A DNA stretch of 64,000 nucleotides from Homarus americanus (GCF_018991925.1 NW_024736071.1:9319231-9383230), one strand, 5' to 3'. Shown: positions 30,661 to 42,510, numbered from the stretch's first letter. The notes: a model not told the origin generated them from the letters alone. A program made the numbers and translations.

Positions 30661-31389
30661 ATCCCACCTAGCACCCAATAACAGTCTCTCTCCCTCCTCT
30701 TATGTTCGTTCACAAAACTTTTCGGGCTTCCGCCCTGGGTTTTCTAATTACTCTCAGCATGAAGGCCAGACTTGAGATTTTCTCTTCATAATTCTATTTT
30801 ACTGATGTCCTCAGTAGCGGGTTCAGCCTTTCAAGGCGAACTTTAGCGAGGCTGCTAGCCTTAGTGTTCCTTCCAGAATGCTGACCTCCTGGTCTTACTA
30901 GCAATCTAGAGTTATGTTGGGATGGATCTTGCATCCTTAATATGGGTTATATGAGAACCATTCAGGGTGGAATTCTCAACAACCCAATACATATTGCTAG
31001 AGTAATAGTGAACGATGTTGTCAATGGAATGCTATGGTAGCAGCTCAGCACTGTCAACCCTGCCGGGTGATGATGCTCACTTGGGCATTACCGCTCAAGC
31101 TAATTAATTGAAGCGATGATGTCTGTGCACCCTGATTGGCAACAAATAGAGAACTTGATGATCCCTCAAAATAAAAATACTCTAAATGAAGTTAGTTTGA
31201 TTTAAAAATAAAGTTCATTGAGCAGAGGGATACTTGAGATAAGAGAGGGGAGAGGGGTACGACATAGTGAGTTAATTGTTTATGATTGTCAAACTGGTGA
31301 CTTATATAGCAATAAGGGATCTTAATTAATTAACTTACTAAAATATAACAGTTACGAGACATATTGATTAAGGTTTGGGAGAAAATGTT
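30661..31389. other. Probable 5' part of DIRS-like relic, no gene seen
   Basis: Non-coding text precedes the Cys-rich frame. No clear terminal repeat was found. Confidence 0.35.
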
Positions 31390-32830
31390 ATCTCCCTCAT
31401 ATTACTATAATGATACAATGTGACTCGTAGTGTTCCTCCTAGTTTAGACGAGTGATGTGCAACTGGAGGATGAAGGACAGTTGTCTGGACTGATGGAAGA
31501 TGAAGGAGACTATGGAACTGTCCCTGAGGAACTAGTGTTGAGTGATGAGCTACAAGGACTAGAAAGTTCAGCTCATACACTACATACAAGAAATTGTCCA
31601 TCAGTAGAGAATGTGAATTCAGTACTGTAGTTGTAGTTTCACCCAGGACCCAAGGGGACCATACTACATGTCATTATCAAGGATGTAGAGCCACTTGGAT
31701 TACCAAGAGAGATCCTCATTTGGCTTGCATAATTCATGGCAGCTGTGTCTCAGACAACCTGTTTTCACCAATGGATTGTGCAGTTTGTTATGATCAAATT
31801 TTTCAATTTAATCAAGCAGCAGGAGATAAGAAAGAATGATTGCAGATCCAAATTAAAAATAGGTGGAATAAGGCCTTGAAGAGTAAATTTCTAAATGTAA
31901 AACAATGGACAGATCCCAAGTTGGCAGAAAGTTTAGATGTATTGGTGTTAGGTAAGAGACTTAATACCCAATTAGACAAGCAGGCTTCTGCTAAGAAAAG
32001 AAGGTTATTGGAATTTCCAGATAATGAGGCAGTAGGAAGATTACAAAAACCTCTACCTAGTCAGTCTGATTTCAGTGGATTCCAGGATCAGGATGAGGAG
32101 GCTGGCTCTAATCATAGTGTTCAGTCTCTTGAGCAGGGAGAACCTGTTGAGACTAACTTCATCCTGTCCCCATTTTGGCAATCTCTTCCACCTGGGGCAA
32201 AAGTGTTGGTTACTGAGTGGAGACAGGCTGCTGTCGACTGCCAATCAGCTGATGGATAACATTGAGTGTAAAGATGATCCCAACAGGCCTAGGGTAACCT
32301 TGGTAAGATCTAAGTCTTCTTTGTTTTCTACCACATCTGAATCTGTGTATTCCTTATTCAAGATATTTATGAAAATGTTTCTAAACTTCCTGATCTCTCA
32401 GCACTTACAAAGAGACAGGAAGGCCAAGCATCTGTGGGTCATCATTCATTGTTCTTAGAAGGTGATACTACAATTTCTTGGCCTGATATTTGCCCAAAAA
32501 TGATCTCTGAAATAGACGAAGTCTGGGCTATTGTATTGAAAGACTTAACATTCATTCCCGCAGATAGGAATGCTCACAAGTTTAGTTTTTGAAGTTCCAA
32601 TTTAATGACAAAAACAGTTCCTTATATGAACTTTCCTAGTATTTGTCGGCTCCAAAATATGCTGATATAAGTTATGAAAGAAATTTGAAACCAGTTGCTT
32701 CTGCACTGTTGCTTGAAGAATTTAAAATTAGGAAATTGGCAGCAGATATTTGGTCTGCAATCATGATGTGTCAGTTATTGACTAAGTTTGTGCTGGACTA
32801 TGAGGAAAATTCAGAAGTGGACAAATACGT
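31390..32830 (+). pseudogene. DIRS-like retroelement gag relic
   Basis: A frame from 31594 to 32259 is broken only by TGA at 31837. It starts with a Cys/His cluster: TTCHYQGCRATW, DPHLACIIHGSCVSD, and MDCAVCYDQIFQFNQAAG. I associate this pattern with the first ORF of DIRS-type elements in invertebrates. Gln/Glu-rich text follows, then further coding fragments (WPDICPKMISEIDEVW near 32480) in other frames. No tyrosine recombinase or RNase H is present here. A DIRS-like RNase H fragment lies at 46.7 kb on the other strand. Confidence 0.5.
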
Positions 32831-32851
32831 TCGTTAACTGAGGGATCACTG
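32826..32851. mobile_element. Tigger-3 right end (solo)
   Basis: CGTTCGTTAACTGAGGGATC followed by ACTG is the complement of the Tigger-3 left end at 8159. Only this end is recognisable. Confidence 0.6.
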
Positions 32852-33084
32852 TACTGTATAATGCAGTAACCGCCAACATCCGCCAACCCTGAATCACACA
32901 TGTTTCCCCTCAGCCAGTCAACCACTCAAGCTGTGGTCGAATTGGAAAGTAACTTGTTCATCTTTTGATGGTAAGTTAATGTATTTTTACCAGTATATTG
33001 AATTGGGAATGAGCAGTATAGGTACACTCAGTGTTTCCTTCTTTAAATGAATATGAAAAAGAAGTGCAGTGTCACCAGAAACAG

Positions 33085-33612
33085 TGAGGGAGGTGATAGG
33101 AAGGGGGTGGGGTGAAGGGAAGGGGGTGAGGTGAAGGGAAGGGGGTGAGGTGAAGGGAAGGGGTGGGGTGAAGGGAAGGTGGGGGTCTGAAGGAAGGGAT
33201 TGGGGTGAATGGAAGGTGGTGGGGGTGGGTGGGGTGAAGGGAAGGGATTGAGGGTGAATGGAAGGGGTGGGGTTAAAGGAAGGGATCTGGGGGTGAATGG
33301 AAGGTGGTGGGGTGTGAAGGGATGAGGATTGGGGGATGGGGGAAGGGAGGGGGATGGGGAAGGAGGGGGGATGGGGAAGGGAGGGGTGGGGAATGAAGGG
33401 AATGGGTGGGGATGGGAGCTGGGATTGGGGTGGGGGGTAAGAGAAGGGAAGGGGTGGGGTGGTAGGAAGGCAGTGGAGGTGGTAGGAAGGAGGTGGCGGT
33501 GAAGGGAAAGGGGTGGAGGGTGAAGGGAATGGGAGGTGAATGGAAGTGGGTGGAGGGTGAATGGAAAGGGGTGGAGGGTGAATGGAAAGGGGTGGGGTGA
33601 AGGGAAAGGGGT
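33085..33612. repeat. Purine-rich minisatellite, GGGGTGAAGGGAA type
   Basis: More than 500 bp are almost pure G and A with T on the plus strand, built on irregular units around GGGGTGAAGGGAAGGG. The Pro/Ser/His-rich open frames on the minus strand are simply its complement and are not genes. Confidence 0.92.
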
Positions 33613-33794
33613 AGACGACAAAGTATTGTACCACAGTATGTCAGTGATACTTGTTGGTTGTTGCACAAATTAGTGCTAATTTTACCTTCCATACATGTGC
33701 ATTGCATTTTTTTTAAATTTGTACCAAAGAGCATCTCTTGCCTGATGCATCAGTAAGCAAGTACAGCATATATTTAATTTCAGATTCTTCAGTG

Positions 33795-35612
33795 ATGTCC
33801 AGAAAGCGGGTGTACAAAGAAGAATTCTTTGACAATGGGTTTACGCTTCTCATCGATAATGGGGTCGAAAAACCTCAATGCGTTATATGTGGCGAAGTAC
33901 TCAGCCACGAGTCGCTCAAAGAAAACAAGCTTAGGCGCCATCTCCAGAGAAAACATCCGACGCTGGCAGAGAAAGGCCGCCAGTATTTTAAGAGGAAAGA
34001 AGAACAACTGAAGCGTCAGCGGTTAGACACCCCTATGAACACAGCAGTGTTTTCTGTTCAACAAGCAACTATTGCATCCTATCTGGTTGCAAAAACAATT
34101 GCCAAGTGTAAACAGCCACACACAATTGGGGAAAATTTGGTGAAACCAGCATTCCTTGATATGTTTCGCACTGTTATTGGAGATGATGCAGTGAAAAACA
34201 TTGAAACTATTCCACTGTCAAACAACAGAGTTAGCCGACAGATTCAAGAAATGTCGGCAGACATCAAAGAACAAGTTGTGGCTGCCATCAAGGAGAGCGG
34301 AAAATTCAGCTTGTAGTTGGAAGAGTCAACTGACGTCAGTGACGATGCACAGCTCTTGGTATATGCGAGGTACCAAGGGAAGAGCGACATGGAAGAGAAC
34401 TTCCTGTTCTGTAAACGACTGGAGACGACAACAACAAGTGAAGATCTGTTCAAGTTGGTTGACAGCTTCATCAAGGAAGAAAACCTAAGCTGGGATCAGT
34501 GTTTCAGTGAGTGCTCAGACGGAGCACCGGCAATGCTAGGGTAAATAAAACAAGTCAACCCCGCTGTGATAGTGGTTCATTGTCTGCTCCACCGGGAAAA
34601 CCTTGCCTCCCGGAAACTGTCACATGAGCTTAACTCTGTGATGGAAGATGTGATTCAAATAGTAAACTTTATTAAATCATCAGCTCTGAATTCAAAGCTG
34701 TTCAACCAGATGTGCTCTAATATGGGGTCAGAGTATGAACACCTGTTTTATTACTCTGCCGTCAGGTGGCTGTGTCGAGGGAAAGTGCTCCAGAGTGTGT
34801 TTGAAATACATACACAGGTTGAAATCTTCTTGAACGAGAAGAAACACGCACTGACATCAAGGCTTTCGGAACCAAGGTGGTTGCTTCAGCTGGCATATCT
34901 GGCAGATATATTCTCTGAGTTGAATTTGCTGAACATGTCCATGCAAGGAAGGGATGAAACTTATCTCACTTTGTCAGAAAAACTCGAGGCGAAGCTGAGA
35001 TTGTGGAAGAGAAAGACTGAACGGGGGAAAGCTGCGTCCTTTCCACTCTTGAACCTTTTTCTCGATGATGAAGAAGACGCCTCACTTCTGGACGTACAAA
35101 ATATCATTGTTGAGCATCTTGAGAAGTTGAATGATGAGTTCGACAGGTATATTCCGAATGAAGAATTGCATGAGAAATACAAATGGGTGCGCAGACCCTT
35201 TGATGTCCAAGTCAAAGACCTCTCAGAAGAAGAGTCTTCCATTCGAAGTCTCCAAGAGGAGCTCATCGAAGTACAACATAATGAAACTCTCCGCTTCAAC
35301 TTTCAGTGACAGTCACTCGGAGTGTTCTGGACTGCTGTTAAGAAGGAGAAACCAGTCCTATGAAGCGAAGCCGTCTAAGTGCTTTTTCCATTCGCTACTA
35401 CTTATTTGTGCGAAACCGGGTTTTCAGCTCTGGCTCTCATCAAAACAAAAAGCAAGAATCGGTTGCAACCTGAACACGATTTGAGAGTAGCACTTTCCAT
35501 GACTGAGCCACGACTGGAGAAACTTACCAGCCAGATCCAGGCTCAAGGCTCCCATTTGATGAGATTACCCAACTCTGATTTCGAAGTTAATCAGAAACAT
35601 TTTCATTTTTAG
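33795..35612 (+). pseudogene. hAT-type transposase, ZBED-like, lightly damaged
   Basis: The frame begins MSRKRVYKEEFFDNGF. A BED-type zinc finger follows (QCVICGEVLSHES, then LRRHLQRKHP), then the hAT catalytic region: SL-stop-LEESTDVSDDAQLLVY with the first Asp, and CFSECSDGAPAMLG with the second. VVHCLLHRENLASRKL, EHLFYYSAVRWLCRGKVLQS, and finally FATTYLCETGFSALALIK from the carboxy-terminal dimerisation part complete it. One frame spans 33795-35309 with only two stops (TAG 34314, TAA 34542). After 35309 there is a stop and a frameshift. It resembles ZBED5-type hAT proteins, but terminal repeats were not identified. Confidence 0.88.
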
Positions 35613-35624
35613 TTAGTCTCTGTG

Positions 35625-36109
35625 GGATGTGACAAAACAATAGTATTTCATCTCAACATTGAAGGTATAAGCTAGGTGTCACATTCTGAACTATATCACA
35701 AACTGTTTTTTAGAAAAAAACGGCTTTTTCATCACGTACTTTCGGGTAGATATACAGAATGTAACTTTTTTCATTTATTTTTTCTCAGTTACATGCACAC
35801 ACCATCCTACAATCATATTGTGAAAAAGAAAAAGAAATAATTGTCCTAAAGGCAAACACAAATGGAAAATTCAATTCTTTGCACACAAGTTAACTGGCTT
35901 GCGGGAGGACGTATAGGGGTGTTGCTAGGGAATCAGCAGAGGTGGCATCTGCATTGCTTTGCTGAACCAGGGAGTATTATGCAAATGGCAACTGTGATAA
36001 ACTTTTACTTGGCTTTTATTTACAGGTTTGGCAATACGTAGTGTTTTTTTTTTTAACTTATTTATTGGTATTATTTTTATTTATTTCGTACATTTACTGG
36101 TACTGTATG
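35625..36109. mobile_element. Transposon remnants, non-coding
   Basis: At 35670-35735 it matches the TCGCATTC-type hairpin repeat (CACATTCTGAACTATATCAC, AAAAACGGCTTTTT). At 35795-35900 it matches the family A right part (AATTGTCCTAAAGGCAAAC). The rest is unassigned. Confidence 0.55.
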
Positions 36110-36237
36110 CAGTGGTCCCTCGATTAATGAGCACAATTGGTTCCACAGAGTCGATTGTTAACCAAAAATTTCGCTAACTGAATCTATTATTTTAATGGGA
36201 TATTGGGTAAATGGTTCCAACTCACAGAAAAAGTATA

Positions 36238-37467
36238 CAGTCAACCCTCACTTTACGCGGTTAATGTAACCCACAGGGTGCCGCGGAAAGTGAGGAACGC
36301 GTAAAGTGAATAACATAACATATGGGATTAATTGAAATAGAGTCCGGGCCGACCCCCAAACTCCACTTTTTGACGACACACAACTATGTTGTAGTAAAAA
36401 TATTATCTTAACTTGATGATGGTATGCACAAACAATTAATAATTAAGAGAAATATAAATAATATTAGGTTTTCTAACACTTACATTAGTAGAAAAGATGG
36501 CTGGGCACACGGGGATGGGCGGTTGGTTCCGAGGCAGAGGGCAGATTATTGGCCCTCACCTGTATCACTTGTATCAATTGTATCACTATCCACCATAGAG
36601 GCTTGCAGGGCCTCTTTGTCAAACCCCTACGATACGATACGAAGTCTTTAGTTAAGAGGTGAAAGAAGATTATTAGGAGTTGAAGGAAAAGTGGTGAAAC
36701 TGAAATACAGTAGGAGTAGAAAGAATCTGGGCTCAACCAGATCGCTTCATCTTTCTTATTGGTGTTTTGTCTTTGTTCTGCTCCCTTGGGTCGTCAGACC
36801 TTTGTATTAATATTGGTTTATTTATATAATGCTGCTTATTATTATTATTTTGTTATTGTTGGAGTTAGTGAGCCCGCCCAGGTCCTTGTGTAACTGGGAG
36901 GGTAGTCACATTTTTTTTTTTGAGGTGTTAGTTAAGTGTTAGTTGTGTTAGTCTAAAGGTACACTGTATGGAGAGGCCTGCCAGGTTCTTAGTGGAGCTG
37001 GTTGGTCACTCTCATCTTTATTCCTCTAGTAATGTTTTATGTAGAAATGTGTATATTGAGGCAGGAGGTGGTTCAATTACTTCTTCCTGGCTGATATAGC
37101 TGGGAGGGTAATCACATTATTATTATATTTTTTTTTTGAGTTAGTGAGCCCGCCCAGGTCCTTGTGTAGCTGGGAGGGTAGTCACATTTTTTTTTTTTAC
37201 TGACTTGGGCTGGCTGTGGTGGGTGGCGGGTGAAGAACTCGGTAATGTTTTGATGACTTGTGTGCACCATGCTCGCGCAGCTTACACAACATGGCGGATG
37301 GCGGGAGAGATGGCGGGAGGTTTGAATCCAAAAATGGCGCGGCTCGCCAGCCGCTCTCCACGTAAAGGGGTACACGCACCGCGGAATGTGAGCATTCCTG
37401 TTTCGGCAGGGTACCGCGTAAACGTGGAAACGCGGAATGTGGGACCGCGTAAAGCGAGGGTTGACTG
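36238..37467 (-). mobile_element. Tigger-2 internal-deletion derivative (nested)
   Basis: The ends are CAGTCAACCCTCACTTTACG and GCGTAAAGCGAGGGTTGACTG, with TA outside both. Near the left end GGTTCCGAGGCAGAGGGCAG, and near 37205 TTGGGCTGGCTGTGGTGGGT, match the 3' part of the intact Tigger-2. It is therefore a true deletion derivative that still carries scraps of the gene. The interior duplicates GAGCCCGCCCAGGTCCTTG (36870 and 37148). Confidence 0.87.
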
Positions 37468-37487
37468 TACATACAAAGTACTGTATA

Positions 37488-38011
37488 CAGGTAGTTCTGC
37501 TATAACGCGATAATTGTGTTCTTGTAAAATATCGTGTTATAGAAAATCGCGTAATAGAAATAACAGGGCTTATGGAGAAAATAGGGTTAGGTGCAGATTA
37601 CTCGAAATCGAAAAAATTTAGTAGTTAGCCTAACACAAAGGATAGCACAGTCTAAATAAATGTTACATTCATATCTAATAATGAAGTCATACAGTAAATG
37701 TAACACTTTACCTTGAGAAAATATGAATGTAACTTGATGGGGGAGAAGGGCGATAACATCGAGCTTCTTTTCAAGTGTTATATCCTTTCTTTTACGATCA
37801 TCACCGGGAATTCTATCACCAGAACACTTCTTGGAGATATTCTTCTTTACCATATTCACAATTAATACCACAAAATTGGAGAAATAGTAAGCAAAAATCG
37901 CGTTATAGCAAGCAAGCAAGCGTTCGCGTTATACAAATATCGTTCCTAATTCATAAAACGCGTTAGAGCAAATTCGCGTTATCAAAACACGCGTTATAGC
38001 AGAACTCACTG
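37488..38011 (-). mobile_element. Tigger-type MITE (GTTCTGCTATAACGCG ends), nested
   Basis: The ends are CAGGTAGTTCTGCTATAACG and CGTTATAGCAGAACTCACTG with TA outside. On the minus strand MVKKNISKKCSGDRIPGDD, then KRKDITLEKKLDVIALL (37860-37740), is the start of a pogo/jerky-type transposase cut off after about 40 codons. It is a 524-bp deletion derivative. Confidence 0.84.
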
Positions 38012-38089
38012 TACCAGTAATAGAATTAGCAAAACATTAAATATAAACGAAATAAAGTACTGTACTGTACAGTATACTGTACAATAATA

Positions 38090-38290
38090 AAGAAAAAACA
38101 ATAAAATATTGTATTTTAACTTACTTTGGGGTGTGTACAGTATGTCGTATTCCCGGCAGCTTTGTTTACATATCAAACAGCTGATTGTAGAGGCAGTCGA
38201 TGATGACATGCCATATTCTTTACAGAGTGCATTGGTTCTAATGCCTTCTTCATGTTTCAGGATAATTTCTGCACTGTATATTATCAATAT
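38090..38290 (-). pseudogene. Tigger-3 transposase amino-terminal fragment
   Basis: The minus strand reads AEIILKHEEGIRTNALCKEY and GMSSSTASTI, a helix-turn-helix of pogo/jerky type, then leaves the family. It lies in the Tigger-3 right part. The rest of the gene is gone. Confidence 0.7.
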
Positions 38291-38581
38291 GTTAACTAAA
38301 TTTCAGAACTACCAATAATTTCAATATAAAAAATAAAAAAATATTCATGAGCACAACTTTCTTGATATTTACTCCACTGGAAACGAATGTAAACATAGAA
38401 CTGATTACTGTACTGTATTGACAGACTAGCCGATCAGCTGATGCACACAACAAAGCGTGTTTCTAGTAAGGCTGTCATTAATCAAAGTTTTGTTCATTAA
38501 TGAAACTGAAAATTCTTATCGGAGCTTATTCGTTAACCAAAATTTTGTTAATTGAACCGTTCGTTATTCGAGGGACCACTG

Positions 38582-38795
38582 TATATTATTTTAGAAAAGT
38601 ATGGCTTCAGAAGGAAAATCCAGAAAAAAGTTTCTTAAATACTCCCTGCTAAAATACGGGGTGGGTCTTATATGCCATAAAATACAGTATTTATTTAACC
38701 AAACTTTTAGATAAAGCACAGTATTCAGGATTATTTGGGTAAAAAATGGTGTCTAACTTTTTTTGCATAAATGAATGGTTTCCCCATTACATGTG
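38582..38795. other. Intron spacer, nothing recognised
   Basis: Short AT-rich stretch between Tigger-3 and the next MITE. Confidence 0.4.
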
Positions 38796-39252
38796 CAGTC
38801 GGCCCTTAACATACGTGGGTTTAACATACACGGATTTGCAAATCCGCGGATTGCTGCCGGAGGAATATACATTCAAATCGCATGCGACACTGCACACCGC
38901 CTTCCACACCACACACACATATCGCCCGCCACGCCACCCTGCATTCCCTCAGTCAGCCAGTCTCGCTGTAACCACGCTTGTGTTGACATCAGCATTGTAG
39001 TTGCTACGCTCTGGAGGCAGAAGCAGGGACGAGTGGAGATGCCAGCCAGTACATTATTAATTGTTTTTATAGCTCTTTTTGCATTTTAATATTAAAAAAG
39101 TGTTTGTAAACATGTACATAGTGTTTTTCTTTACTTAAATAAGGACATGGGGGGGCCAGGGTTTTTTTTTGGGGGGCAGCAAAAATACGCAGACTCCTAA
39201 CATTCGCGGGTATCTCTGTTACTTAACCCCCGCGTATGTTAAGGGCCGACTG
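38796..39252. mobile_element. 457-bp MITE (CAGTCGGCCCTTAACATACG ends)
   Basis: The ends are CAGTCGGCCCTTAACATACG and CGTATGTTAAGGGCCGACTG. The interior mirrors them again with AATCCGCGGATT near 38850 and ACATTCGCGGG near 39200. It is non-coding; open frames across it are not conserved proteins. Confidence 0.86.
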
Positions 39253-40289
39253 TATATGATATTCAAATATTTTGTTTAAGATTATCATATTGGCAGTCTC
39301 AAAAAAATTATTCAAGATCCTTATGGTATCAAATTCATCTCTCGAACACAAATAAAAGTTTATAATGAATGCTGTGAGGTAAAGAGGGAGAGGGGAAAGG
39401 TCATTTGGAATGTGACCATAACCCCCCTCCCAAAGGGTTGCCTCACTGACTGTTAATCGCAAACTACAGTACACTGTACTGCCTCATTCATGATACAAGA
39501 TTGTTTATTTGTTTTTCATTAATTAGTAAATATACATTACTGTAATAATCTGTGCTTATGATATCCCCATTAGCCGGAACAAGTGGTGCAGACCACTTCC
39601 GGGGATGAGAGATTTTCAGCTGACCAGACGACATTCTAAAATCCGGAAAAATTCCTTATCACCGGAACATTTTCCGGTTACTGGGTAAAGTTTAAGAGTG
39701 TCTAACTAGATATCTTGCACTAGCCCACTTCCCCAGAATGTTTCTGGGTGCTGGAGAGGTTTTCCTTAAGTCTTAAACTGGAATCCATAAATACAGTTCT
39801 AATTAAGTTAGAAACTTCATTTCTTTACTACAGCATAATAATCCAGAACACTTTACCTAAAAGTTTGGTTAAATAAATATATTTAAATATTAGAAATTTA
39901 TAGGATATGGGCATGATTGAAGCTGTATACTACAGCAAAGACTTATTTTCCACTCCTTGAGCTGTGGTGGATTAGTGGGTCTCCTGTAACTGACCTAACC
40001 TGATGCAATGTCAGGTCGAGGAGGGGTGGGGAATTAGTGGTCTCATATTACTGACCCGATGGAATGTCAGGTCACCCTTTCTTGGGTGGGGGATTAATGG
40101 GTCTCATGACCTGAAGATGTCTTGAATAAACACGAAACTTAAAGTATTTTTAGGGAGATTGCAAGAAGTATAAGTATAAATGAGCAAAGTTGTATCCCTT
40201 CAACCTTATGTTACATAACATTTTAAAACATGAAGTGAGAAAGCAGAAAGAAGTGGGTAATTGGGTAATTAGAGACGAAGTGGAAATGA
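39253..40289. mobile_element. Intron with DNA transposon and Penelope repeat remnants
   Basis: At 39560-39690 is text in the style of a Tigger end (TATCCCCATTAGCCGGAAC). At 39985-40145 is a degraded Penelope-type repeat: ATGTCAGGTC twice, then CCTGAAGATGTCTTGAATAA and CACGAAAC, a hammerhead-like core related to the 11.4-kb one. The rest is unassigned. Confidence 0.55.
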
Positions 40290-40439
40290 GTGTTGCCAAA
40301 CGCTCTTCAACAGCTGATATTTAACTCTCTACGATGCAGTCACACACACGCACATACAATAAGACCCTCACTTCTCATGTTTGCTGTCTTAATTCCCTTG
40401 TTTTTTTGTTTTTTTGTTTTTTGTGTGTGTGTGTCTTTT

Positions 40440-42510
40440 GCTGCCCATCAGATACAGGAAAAGTGCAGAAAACAGCATTGTGACCTGTACATGGCTTTCA
40501 TTGACCTAACCAAGGCCTTCGACTCGGTCAACAGGGAAGTCCTCTGGTGGACCCTCAGCCATTTTGACTGCTCACCAAAATTCATCGCCATTGTGTGGCA
40601 ACTCCACAATGGCATGAACAGCAGTCCTGCACAACGGCACCCAGTCTGAGTTCTTCCCCATCCAAACGGGGGTTAAACAAGGGTGCGTACTAGCACCAAC
40701 TCTCTTTTCCATTTTCTTGGCTGCCTTCCTTACTCGTGCCAGCGCAAATTTAGCCAGAGGGGTGGACATCCGATACCAGATGAAGGGTCTTTTCAACATA
40801 AGATGACTCCAGTCAAGAATAAAGGTGTCGGCAGCTTCCATTACTGAACTCCAGTATGCAGACAACCTCACCCTTGTCGCTTATACTAAACGCGACCTAC
40901 AGGATATCCTGAACACATATGCAGATGCGTATGCACACTTCGGCCTCGAGGTGAATGTACGTAAGACTCGGATTCTTTTTCAGCCTGCCCCTGGTTCAGC
41001 CACACTTCCACCGTCCATTCAGCTTAGCAGTACAACCCTCACTAATGTTACCCACTTTTGGTATCTCAGCTCCCACCACTCCACCGCAGACATCGTCGAT
41101 GAAGAGATTCAGCATCAGATCAGATGTGCATCTCAAGCTTTTGGCAGACTCCAAAATCGTGTCTTCAGCTGTAAGGAGCTGAAATTATCTATAAAGTTAC
41201 ACGTTTATCAAGCAGTGGTCCTCCCCACCCTGCTATATGGCAGCGAGACATGGGTCACATACAGGAGGCACATGAAGACACTTGAAAACTTTCACCAACG
41301 TTCCATCCTCTGTGTTCGCTGGGTAGACAAGAGAACAAATGCCAGTAGTCTTGCTGACACCAACTGTAGAAGCATCAAGGCTACCATTAACCACGAACAA
41401 TTATGCTGAACAAGCCATGGTACCCGCATGGACGACAGTTGACTGCCAAAGCAGCTACAGTAAGTTCTCACTTAACGTCGGGGTTACGTTCCTGAAAACA
41501 CGACATTATACGAAACAACGTTTAACGGATCAATTTTCCCCATAAGAAATAGATAAAATAGAGGAGTTACGTTCCTCAGCCTCCCTTTGCTCCATGAAAT
41601 ACATTAGATATACATTAATTCAAAGCTCCTTGTGCTTGTATGCATTACTATAATGTCACATTCATTGAGATTTCATAATAGAAAAACTTAAAACTCCTCT
41701 ACATGACAGATAAATAAATTCTATTTGGTAACCTTGGTTGGCTGGCAAGCTGGCGCCAGCTGTCATAATACATCAACTCCCCATCCGAAATTCCAGCAAG
41801 ATTGAAGGTTGTTTAGGCTTATAGTTTTTATCTTATAAAATGACAGACTAAAGTTAGCAGAATATAAATTGCATTGCTGGAATCCTTGCAAGACAGCAAA
41901 TAATATAAATATAGACATCATATATTTTGCACAAGAGAAAAATTTTAGTCCCTCAAGTACATTTAAGTACTGTACATGTTTTTCAACTTATTTTTCAGTA
42001 GATGCGCTGTAAAAAAAAGTAGTCAGTGACAACGCAAACGACTTTGTACCGAGTCACCGGGACGTTAAATGAATTTTTAGTTTCTAAAGTTTAGCGGCGT
42101 AGTACCGAAACAAAGTTAAGTGGGCCGACGTTAAGCGAGGACTTGCTGTACTTTACAGTCACCTAACGAATAATAAACGCAATGCTGGCGGGCAACTGAA
42201 GAGGTAAAAGGATAGTCTTAAGACAAACCTGAAAAGTGCCAAATCGACCCCTTCACATGAGAGACGATTACTCCACACTGTAACGCTTGGAGGAACACAG
42301 TACGAGAAGGTGTCAATACTTTCAAGTTAGCTCGACTGCATAACGAGGCAGACAAGCACCAACACCATAAAGACCGCTGTCGCCGCCCCTCCCCCACTGG
42401 ATGTAGCCCCCCACATATGCAACTTCTTTGATCAACCCTGCGGGTCCCGTATCGACTTCTTTAGTCACCTCAGAAATCGCCAACCTAGGTGACACCCTTA
42501 ATAACTCATA
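40440..42510 (+). pseudogene. LINE reverse transcriptase, 3' half, split by a MITE
   Basis: The reading line is CDLYMAFIDLTKAFDSVNRE (40480), a frameshifted GVKQGCVLAPTLFS region (40670-40720), ELQYADNLTLVAYTKRDLQ (40849), VNVRKTRILFQPAPGS, LHVYQAVVLPTLLYGSETW (41200), and FHQRSILCVRWVDKRTNASS. The catalytic YADD is YADN. After the inserted MITE (41458-42148) the tail resumes and ends near HICNFFDQPCGSRIDFFSHL (42410-42470), a Cys/His knuckle seen at the end of such LINEs. Several frameshifts make it inactive. The family is a common arthropod LINE whose clade I cannot state surely. Confidence 0.85.
41458..42148. mobile_element. 691-bp MITE (CAGTAAGTTCTCACTTAACG ends), nested in LINE
   Basis: The ends are CAGTAAGTTCTCACTTAACG and CGTTAAGCGAGGACTTGCTG with TA on both sides. 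The interior at 41840-41990 holds the GCATTGCTGGAATCCTTGC module shared with other families here. A relative lies at 61450-62063. Confidence 0.87.

Larger units (their letters stand above)
36110..38581. mobile_element. Tigger-3 element carrying two nested elements
   Basis: The ends are CAGTGGTCCCTCGATTAATG and CGTTATTCGAGGGACCACTG. Inside are a Tigger-2N element (36238-37467) and a small GTTCTGCTATAACGCG element (37488-38011). What remains of Tigger-3 itself is about 130 bp at the left and 570 bp at the right, the latter with an amino-terminal transposase fragment. Confidence 0.85.

Noticed and set aside
32987..33734. Three overlapping Pro/Ser/His-rich minus-strand frames up to 215 codons
   Set aside because: They are the complement of the purine-rich minisatellite. 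All three minus frames are open with the same skewed composition, which is a repeat effect.
38746..39089. Two overlapping plus frames of 84 and 104 codons
   Set aside because: They span the border and terminal repeat of the 457-bp MITE and have no protein motif.
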